Shown piece after piece: positions 40,185-46,179 of a stretch of DNA of 46,179 nucleotides. Numbering within the stretch: the stretch's first letter is position 1; every line of letters starts with the position of its first letter. The position numbers were made by a program, and so were the translations under genes. The stretch comes from UBA4292 sp002395865. GTDB lineage: Bacteria > Bacillota > Clostridia > Lachnospirales > Lachnospiraceae. The DNA is taken from contig CAMNBU010000018.1 of the NCBI GenBank assembly GCA_946533395.1, positions 1 to 46,179 of the forward strand, written 5' to 3'. Below the pieces are notes generated by a model, which saw nothing but the letters and a program-made list of their open reading frames with translations, ran no database searches and had not been told where the DNA came from.

Positions 40185-40913
40185 TTATCTATCCTTGAAG
40201 CTTGCGAGTTTTCCGACTGGTGTGAGCTGTGTAACCTCACCGTCGATTCTCCCCGCTATAAGCTTTATTATATCTCCGGCCTTTCCCGACAGCTGCCTCA
40301 AACGTATCATATTCTTTATCTGTCTCGTCTGCGGAACTATACCGGTCAGAGGGTATGCGATAAGCTCCTCTATGACATCTATGCTCACGGCGGACCCTTC
40401 CGTGACTGCCCTGTGGTCATATCTGTTCACGAGGAGGTTTATGTCGCGCAGCGTCCTTCTGGCGGTTGCGCAGACTTTGTCGGCTATACGCACGCTCATC
40501 ATATCGGGTTCAATCACCACGATGGCAGAATCAGCCGCCCCGAAAAGCGCAGACAGCTCAAGACCGGGAGCCGCATCGATCAGTATGTGGTCGTACTCAC
40601 TGCGGAAATGATTTGTTATATCCTTCATACCCGCACCGTCCGTATCGTTTCTGTTCCACGGCGCGCCGAGGATATCGACCTTCGCGTGGATGACGGCATC
40701 CGAATATGAACAACGCTCTTCCATGACGTCGGCCCAGCTGTATATGGCCTGTGCCTCCGCTCCGAACACTATATCCATGCATCTCATGCCCGGACACGCA
40801 TCTATCACCAGCACCCTTTTGCCGCGCTGCGCAAGTCCCATGGCTATAAGTGCGCACATGCTTGTCTTACCTGTTCCACCCTTGCCCGAGCAGAAAACTA
40901 TTACCTGTCCCAT
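40185..40913 (-). CDS. MinD/ParA-like ATPase, diverged and without Min partners
   Basis: 242 residues. The start MGQVIVFCSGKGGTGKTSMCALIA is the deviant Walker A of MinD/ParA proteins, and YDHILIDAAPGLELSALFGAADSAIVVIEPD is the Walker B/switch region. In related clostridia minC-minD-minE lie between PBP2 and rodA; here only this one gene is present, three bases after PBP2. It lacks the C-terminal amphipathic helix that anchors MinD to the membrane; the end reads GKLASFKDR. It is therefore a MinD relic or a changed ATPase; the division-site role is uncertain. Confidence 0.78.
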   Translation of the reverse strand: MGQVIVFCSGKGGTGKTSMCALIAMGLAQRGKRVLVIDACPGMRCMDIVFGAEAQAIYSWADVMEERCSYSDAVIHAKVDILGAPWNRNDTDGAGMKDITNHFRSEYDHILIDAAPGLELSALFGAADSAIVVIEPDMMSVRIADKVCATARRTLRDINLLVNRYDHRAVTEGSAVSIDVIEELIAYPLTGIVPQTRQIKNMIRLRQLSGKAGDIIKLIAGRIDGEVTQLTPVGKLASFKDR

Positions 40914-40916
40914 GAA

Positions 40917-43766
40917 CTATACTTTACCCTTCAAGATGTCGTCAAGCGAAATGCGCCCGAAGTAGTAACTGTAGATATTTGCGGCAAGAGGCGCCAGATG
41001 ACCCGATGAATAGCCGAAACGCATCGTACAGGTGAGCGTGATCTGGGGCTTGTCAGTGGGCGAGTAGCTGATGAACACGGCATGGTCGGGACGGGTCAAG
41101 TCCTCCTGCGCGGTACCTGTCTTTGCTGCCACGTCCAGCCCGGTATAGATAAAGCTTCCGGATACGGTTCCGGAGTGCGTAACCTCGTACATGCCCTCCT
41201 TGACAGCCTTCCATGTGGAGCCCTTTATGCCCTCGACCTTCTCCTTGGTGTTCTCGAAGGTCTTTACCGTCACGCCGCTGTTGTCGCAGACTCTGTCGAG
41301 CAGGGTCAGCTGATACAGATATCCGCTGCTGGCCACCGCAGTGACATACCTGGACATCTGCGATGGTGTGAAGTTGTTGGTACCCTGACCGATAGCCGAG
41401 GGAACAGGGTACTCCGTCGATATCTGAGGCGCATACTCGCCGAGCTCCAGACCGCTCTTTTCTCCGAAACCCAGCTTGGCCGCATACTTGGCGAGCTTCT
41501 CTATACCGAGCTCGGGTATGTATTCACCGTTTTCATCAAGGCTCATCTCATAGCCCAGTGTGTAGAAATAGTAATTGCACGAGGCCGCGATCGCCTGAAC
41601 GAGATCGAGTTCTCCGTGCCCCGAACCGGTGGATGTGTAGATCGAGCACCTGGCAGGAGGGGAAACGAGATCGAATATACCGGTACAGTCGATCAGACGG
41701 CTGGTATTGGTCAGCTTCTCCTCAAGCCCCGCTATGGCGGTGATGATCTTGAATGTCGAACCGGGGGCGCTCCTGGCCTGCGTGGCATAGTTTATCAGAG
41801 GATATGACTTATCCGCCAGCAGCTTCTGGTAATACTCGGAGTTTACCGAGCCCGAGAACATATTGTTGTCATACGACGGATATGATACCAGAGCGAGCAC
41901 ATCGCCGTTATTTACATCGGTTATGATGACAGAACCGTTGCAAGGGTCGAGAGCAAGCTGGGCGGGCGTGATCTGTATGTTTTTTATACAGCTGTAGATG
42001 AAATTATAGCACTCGTCGTCGTTCGCCTCCTTTAGCTTCTCCATCACCTCATAATCTTCCTTCAGTATATTCTGCGAATACAGTGAAAGACAGATATCGC
42101 TGGTCTTAAGCCCGTAGTGGTCGATCAGATCGTGTATGAATATCTCCGAGAAACCGCCGTCATTATACAGCTCCTCCAGAAGCCTGTCGCATAGACTGTC
42201 GAATATCACATCGCCGTCATAGAAGCTTCCGCTCTCGATAAGCTTCGATACGTTTATGACATCAGCCTCGGATATCAGGCTGTAGATAAATTCACGAAGG
42301 CTTATCTTTCCCTCGCTCATGGCGATGTACTTGTCTTTCGAGGTGTTCAGCTTGTCGGAGAACACATAACCCGAAGAACACAGATACCCGAACGCGTACA
42401 TGAAGGAATTTTTCAGTATCGGATCGAGCAGCTCCACCTGCGCGGGGCTTGAAGAGTGCAGCTCGCGCTTCATGACAGACAAAACGTCGTTCTTATACTT
42501 GTCGACGGTATCGTATATCCTCTTCTCCCACTCGGGGGCATCGGATTCGCTCATCTGTGAAAATGAAAGCACATTGTTGTAGAACAGATGGTAATAAACA
42601 TCCTTTATCGATATGTAGATCGTATCGGGATCCACCATTTCGCTGTCCTTGTTAACAAGATGGATCAGTATGGTATCCGCGAGCTGCCTCTCGAGAAGCT
42701 TGTAGCAGGCAATGGTCAGGTCGTGGTCGATGGTCAGATAGACGTCATTTCCTATGAGCGCCTTATCCTCCGATATCACCTCTATGACCTTGCCGGTGCT
42801 GTCGAGATACATGGTCTTCTGGCCCTTCGTACCCGAGAGCTCAAACTCAAGCAGAGATTCGATGCCGCTCTTTCCCACGTAATCACCTGATGAATATGTG
42901 GGGTCGGTCTTCTGAAGCTGCGCCAGCTCATCGGGGTTCGCGAGACCTGTGTAACCTATAATGTGTGAAAAATACTCGCCGTCCGGATAGACTCTGATAT
43001 GATCCTCCTCCACATCAACGCCCTTTAAGTCGGAAGTGTGCTCCAGTATGGTGGACATGGTGGTATCCTTTATGTTCGTGGCTATCTTGACAGAGATGTA
43101 TTTTCTGTACAGATACTGCGAGAGCATGTATCGTATATTGCACACGAGAAGCTGATCTATGGAGTTGAGCACCTTTTGATCTCCGTTCTCATCGAGCCAT
43201 TTGTCGAAGTAGTAATTCTTCTTCATGATCTCGATGGCCTGATCGGCCGTTATGTCCGAGGGATATTTGCCGCTCGCGTCATCGAGCTGGGACAGATTGA
43301 TGCCGTAGATATCGCGCAGAAACTGCCTCTTTCGATTTTTGTCATCCGTTGTGTAAGCGTACTCTCCATCAGCGTTCATAGCGACCTCGATGGGTATGCT
43401 CATATTGATGGCCTCGCCGCACTCATCGAGAAGATGGATGAGCTGAAGGATCATCTCGTTCTTTTCTGCATTCTTCTCGTAGTAACCGATATCTTTAAGG
43501 GTCACCGAATAGACGAGCTGATCGTATGCGAGCAGCACGCCGTTTCTGTCATATATATTGCCCCTTACGGCGCCTGTGGAGACCGTGGTGAGGGACATCT
43601 GAGTGTAATCCGACTGATGTGATTCCGCCTCAAGTATCTGAAGCTGGAACAGTCTGACCACAAGCACCGCGAACATTACCGTGAATATCGCGGCTACAGG
43701 AAAAAGCCTTGAGCGAAAGAGCCTGCCGGCAAATTCCTTCAGAATATCCGATAATTCCTTAAGCAA
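40917..43766 (-). CDS. Class B penicillin-binding protein 2 with large insertion
   Basis: 949 residues. One N-terminal helix, then the dimerisation domain (STGAVRGNIYDRNGVLLAYD, GIESLLEFELSGTKG) and a C-terminal transpeptidase domain. Catalytic motifs are complete: STFK at about residue 669 (SAPGSTFKIITA), SCN at about 731 and KTG at about 883 (AAKTGTAQ). It cross-links new wall glycan made by RodA. The domain usually begins soon after LTIDHDLTIA (about 342), but here about 250 helical residues (roughly 360-605) come before DPCNGSVIITDVNNGDVLAL. mreD overlaps its start by eight bases. Confidence 0.92.
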   Translation of the reverse strand: MLKELSDILKEFAGRLFRSRLFPVAAIFTVMFAVLVVRLFQLQILEAESHQSDYTQMSLTTVSTGAVRGNIYDRNGVLLAYDQLVYSVTLKDIGYYEKNAEKNEMILQLIHLLDECGEAINMSIPIEVAMNADGEYAYTTDDKNRKRQFLRDIYGINLSQLDDASGKYPSDITADQAIEIMKKNYYFDKWLDENGDQKVLNSIDQLLVCNIRYMLSQYLYRKYISVKIATNIKDTTMSTILEHTSDLKGVDVEEDHIRVYPDGEYFSHIIGYTGLANPDELAQLQKTDPTYSSGDYVGKSGIESLLEFELSGTKGQKTMYLDSTGKVIEVISEDKALIGNDVYLTIDHDLTIACYKLLERQLADTILIHLVNKDSEMVDPDTIYISIKDVYYHLFYNNVLSFSQMSESDAPEWEKRIYDTVDKYKNDVLSVMKRELHSSSPAQVELLDPILKNSFMYAFGYLCSSGYVFSDKLNTSKDKYIAMSEGKISLREFIYSLISEADVINVSKLIESGSFYDGDVIFDSLCDRLLEELYNDGGFSEIFIHDLIDHYGLKTSDICLSLYSQNILKEDYEVMEKLKEANDDECYNFIYSCIKNIQITPAQLALDPCNGSVIITDVNNGDVLALVSYPSYDNNMFSGSVNSEYYQKLLADKSYPLINYATQARSAPGSTFKIITAIAGLEEKLTNTSRLIDCTGIFDLVSPPARCSIYTSTGSGHGELDLVQAIAASCNYYFYTLGYEMSLDENGEYIPELGIEKLAKYAAKLGFGEKSGLELGEYAPQISTEYPVPSAIGQGTNNFTPSQMSRYVTAVASSGYLYQLTLLDRVCDNSGVTVKTFENTKEKVEGIKGSTWKAVKEGMYEVTHSGTVSGSFIYTGLDVAAKTGTAQEDLTRPDHAVFISYSPTDKPQITLTCTMRFGYSSGHLAPLAANIYSYYFGRISLDDILKGKV

Positions 43767-44271
43767 TCAGAGCTCTCCTTTCCTCGTAGGCCTCAAGTCT
43801 GTCGTTAAGATAATGCAACAGACCGTAAATAAAAAGCGCAAAGACGGTGCTGATGACCAGCTCCGGCAGTATGATGTCCTGAAAATAGACAGGAAGGCCC
43901 AGTCTTCCCCTCAGGACAAATCTGAACAAAAAGATATAGAAATGGTAGATGACCTCACATCCCATGCAGACAAAGAACGGCACGAATGGCGTATCTATGC
44001 TTATGTGCTGATTTAGCAGGCCGCAGCCGTAGCCGATATACATGTATATCATCCCGTAAAAGCCGAACACGCCCCCGCCCGTGAGGTCGAGAAGCAGTCC
44101 GGTCGCTGCGCCGAACAGCATGCCTGTATCCTGTCCGCGAAGTATGGCAACTGTAAAAGTGCACACCAGAAGCAGGTTGGGCGATGTGAAATACGGTATC
44201 ATGGAGAATACTCCGGTCTGCAGAAAAAACGATGCAAGCAATATGAATACCAGACTGATTATAAGTATCAT
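43759..44271 (-). CDS. mreD: Rod-shape protein MreD
   Basis: 170 residues, about five to six membrane helices (MILIISLVFILLASFFLQTGVF, LLFGAATGLLLDLTGG). The family is poorly conserved, but the DLTGGGVFGFYGMIYMYIGY pattern together with its place between mreC and PBP2 makes the call firm. MreD is part of the elongasome membrane complex. It overlaps mreC by four bases and PBP2 by eight, so translation of all three is coupled. Confidence 0.9.
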   Translation of the reverse strand: MILIISLVFILLASFFLQTGVFSMIPYFTSPNLLLVCTFTVAILRGQDTGMLFGAATGLLLDLTGGGVFGFYGMIYMYIGYGCGLLNQHISIDTPFVPFFVCMGCEVIYHFYIFLFRFVLRGRLGLPVYFQDIILPELVISTVFALFIYGLLHYLNDRLEAYEERRALIA

Positions 44272-45119
44272 CTGTAGATATCCTTCTTCGTCCTGGTGAT
44301 GACGAGCACATTTTCCATGTGCGCGAAATCGACCGCGGGTATGAGATGTCCGGACCTTGTGAGACCATTCGGATCATCTGTTATGTCGCAGGCATAGCCG
44401 ATAAGTATGCCGGGAAGATATTTCGAGCTGGTCGATGAGGTGATTATTCTCTCGTATTCGGCCATCTTCGCGTCGATGCTTATGTGCATTATGCGAATAT
44501 ATCCCTCGCTCATCAGCTCCAGATCTCCGCTCACTATGCACATATCCCTTGTCGCGGAGGAAACAGCGCTGACATTCATATCGTCCTCTATGATCGTGCT
44601 GACGACGCTGCTGTTCTCGCTCACCTGTGTTACTATGCCGCACAGGCCGCTGCCCGCGAGCACGTTCATATCGACCTTTATTCCGTCGCGCGAGCCCTTG
44701 TCTATGGTAAATTCGGATATCCAGCCGTCGGAGCTTTTAGCTATAACGGTCGCGCCTGTCATGTCGTATTCTGCGTACTTATCCTTCAGTTCCATAAGAG
44801 TCCGAAGCTCGTCAAGTTCGTATTCATCCGCTCTGTAGTATTCGACCTTCAGCTTAAGAGCTTCATTTTCGGCCTTCAGGGCATCGATCTGCGCCTGCAG
44901 CTCCTGCGCGGTCGCCCCCCTCTCCTTCCTTTCCTCTCTCCTTTTTATTATGGAGCTGTAGGCGTTTCTGACAGGAGAAACGATGTAGAGAGCCGCGGAC
45001 TTAATCGTGCCTATGCCGTCCCCCTTCGTATACGAGTATATGACGAAGGACAGCATGAAGATAGTAAGCAGGATAAGTATGTATTTGATCTTGACTACGA
45101 TTCTTATCTTTTTCTTCAT
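44268..45119 (-). CDS. mreC: Rod-shape protein MreC
   Basis: 283 residues. A basic cytoplasmic start, one membrane helix (IKYILILLTIFMLSFVIYSY), a coiled coil (ATAQELQAQIDALKAENEALKLKVEYY) and then the outer beta domains typical of MreC (ATVIAKSSDGWISEFTIDKGSRDGIKVDMNVL, GSGLCGIVTQVSENSS). It scaffolds the elongasome and binds PBP2. It starts three bases after radC. mreB, which normally stands just upstream, is not here. Confidence 0.94.
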   Translation of the reverse strand: MKKKIRIVVKIKYILILLTIFMLSFVIYSYTKGDGIGTIKSAALYIVSPVRNAYSSIIKRREERKERGATAQELQAQIDALKAENEALKLKVEYYRADEYELDELRTLMELKDKYAEYDMTGATVIAKSSDGWISEFTIDKGSRDGIKVDMNVLAGSGLCGIVTQVSENSSVVSTIIEDDMNVSAVSSATRDMCIVSGDLELMSEGYIRIMHISIDAKMAEYERIITSSTSSKYLPGILIGYACDITDDPNGLTRSGHLIPAVDFAHMENVLVITRTKKDIYR

Positions 45120-45122
45120 CGA

Positions 45123-45809
45123 TCAATCCTTTATTACACCGGTCCGGTGAAGACTTACATATCTCCTGTCGCCGATGATCACATGGTCTAAAAGCCTGAT
45201 ATTCATTATCACGCCCAGACCGTATATCTTGTTGGTTATGTCGATATCATCCCTGCTGGGCGTCGGATCGCCGCTCGGATGATTGTGGACAAGTATTATG
45301 GATGCGGCATTCGCGTTCAGAGAGAATCGAAATACCTCCGCGGGCGATATCATGGACGCGCTCACGGTCCCGAGACTTATCATCTTCTCGCCTATGAGCG
45401 AGAGCTTGGTGTCGAAGGCGCATACCCACACCTGCTCCTGCCTCTCATGCCTGAGTCTCTCCATATAATAGTCCGCGATGTCATCCGGTGTCTGAAGTCT
45501 GGCACCGTGTCTTCTGCTCTGCTTTGCCAATCGTTTTGACAGCTCACAAATGCATGACAGCAGCACCGCCTTCACCTCGCCGATGCCCTTCACGGACTTC
45601 AGCTGCCCGATGCCCAGATCCATTATTCCCACCAGACTTCCGCCGCTGAGCGAAATCAGATCGCGCGCGATGTCCACCGGTGACCTGTCGGGGGTGCCGA
45701 GGCGGATGAATACAGCCATCAGCTCTTCATCGGACAATGCCTGCGGCCCCTCTTTCAAACATTTTTCGTAGGGCTTCACCTCGTCGGGAAGCTCACTGAA
45801 TTTTGACAT
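45123..45809 (-). CDS. radC: RadC-family JAB/MPN domain protein
   Basis: 228 residues. An N-terminal helix-hairpin-helix (IMDLGIGQLKSVKGIGEVKAVLL) is followed by the JAB metal-binding domain with HNHPSGDPTPSRDD, the metal signature. The protein's old name suggests DNA repair, but no such activity has been confirmed. In Firmicutes the gene typically sits just before mreB-C-D, as it does here before mreC. GGAG precedes the start; it lies eleven bases after the ynbB end. Confidence 0.93.
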   Translation of the reverse strand: MSKFSELPDEVKPYEKCLKEGPQALSDEELMAVFIRLGTPDRSPVDIARDLISLSGGSLVGIMDLGIGQLKSVKGIGEVKAVLLSCICELSKRLAKQSRRHGARLQTPDDIADYYMERLRHERQEQVWVCAFDTKLSLIGEKMISLGTVSASMISPAEVFRFSLNANAASIILVHNHPSGDPTPSRDDIDITNKIYGLGVIMNIRLLDHVIIGDRRYVSLHRTGVIKD

Positions 45810-45820
45810 AGTTTACTCCG

Positions 45821-46179
45821 TTATTCTTCGTCCTCACCTATGTCGCTGTAGATCCCGTATTCCTCCTCGGTCTTTACCGGCACCACGCCGTTGTCATTCA
45901 CCTCCTGAAGTGATTTCAGTATTCCGAATTTGGCATGCGCCCAGGTAAGTCCGCCCTGGAAATACACCGCATAAGGAGGTTTGAGCGGGCCGTCGGCCGA
46001 AAGCTCTATTGACGAGCCTTGTATAAATGTTCCGGCGGCCATTATCACCTTGGAATCATAGCCGGGCATATCGCTTCCCTCGGGCACGACGTACGAATCC
46101 ACGGGCGCAGCCTTCTGGATGCCTTTGCAGAATGCAACAACACCTGCCTCGGTACCGAACTCTATCGCCTGTATGATAT
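45821..46179 (-). CDS. ynbB: YnbB-type PLP enzyme (methionine gamma-lyase/aluminium resistance family), C-terminal part
   Basis: The reading frame is open to the right window edge, so only the last 118 residues or so are seen. They match the end of the YnbB family: IQAIEFGTEAGVVAFCKGIQKAAPVDSYVVPEGSDMPGYDSKVIMAAGTFIQGSSIELSADGPLKPPYAVYFQGGLTW. The family has a Cys/Met-metabolism PLP fold; the exact reaction in most species is not settled. An acidic tail (YSDIGEDEE) ends the protein. It is followed eleven bases later by radC. Confidence 0.88.
   Translation of the reverse strand, partial: IIQAIEFGTEAGVVAFCKGIQKAAPVDSYVVPEGSDMPGYDSKVIMAAGTFIQGSSIELSADGPLKPPYAVYFQGGLTWAHAKFGILKSLQEVNDNGVVPVKTEEEYGIYSDIGEDEE

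Overview
The window comes from a Gram-positive, low-to-mid GC anaerobe of the Clostridia, most likely a Lachnospiraceae relative (inference). The signs are ribosomal protein L27 with the Firmicutes N-terminal extension next to its Prp protease, LexA divergent from a small LysM protein, BMP-type nucleoside uptake, SepF, RsfS/YqeK, clostridial lipoproteins, and AGGAGG-type ribosome sites with near-consensus TTGACA/TATAAT promoters. Both ends cut a gene: an ECF sigma factor on the left and a YnbB-type PLP enzyme on the right.

Layout, left part (+ strand, about 1-18.3 kb). ECF sigma factor tail and its membrane partner; ridA behind a consensus promoter and a structured leader; a large lipoprotein; an ArsR/HMA/P-type ATPase metal-efflux operon with a visible operator; a 989-residue ABC-FtsX protein followed by a KtrB/KtrA potassium system; xanthine phosphoribosyltransferase followed by a BMP nucleoside ABC importer. 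The importer region contains twin hairpin repeats and a 164-bp element with terminal inverted repeats.

Middle (18.3-28.2 kb). A Thr-rich zinc-ribbon membrane protein lies tail to tail with the importer. A GH43 glycosidase is then followed closely by a three-gene sensor/regulator set. A zinc-ribbon DUF4428-like protein and a Pro/Gly-rich protein come next. Last is an SOS locus: lexA facing a YneA-like LysM protein and a tyrosine recombinase, with LexA boxes between them.

Right part (- strand, 28.2-46.2 kb) is mostly housekeeping: rplU-prp-rpmA-obgE-yhbY-yqeK-rsfS (nadD absent from its usual place); a cytidylate-kinase-like protein; HlyD-like adaptor-yggS-sepF-lspA-rluD; a P-loop protein; and a cell-shape cluster ynbB-radC-mreC-mreD-PBP2-minD-like-rodA-mgsA-D,D-carboxypeptidase-like. 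Neither mreB, minC nor minE is in that cluster, the PBP2 carries a large insertion, and the carboxypeptidase homologue has lost all three catalytic motifs.

The most original signals are the SOS locus, whose recombinase transcript should begin at a perfect 13-6-13 inverted repeat; the TIR-bounded structured element inside the nucleoside importer; the degenerate carboxypeptidase lipoprotein; and the glycosidase-sensor operon containing a kinase-like protein without a kinase domain. All functional statements rest on reading the translated sequences by eye; no database search was run. There is no gene-free stretch longer than 300 bases.
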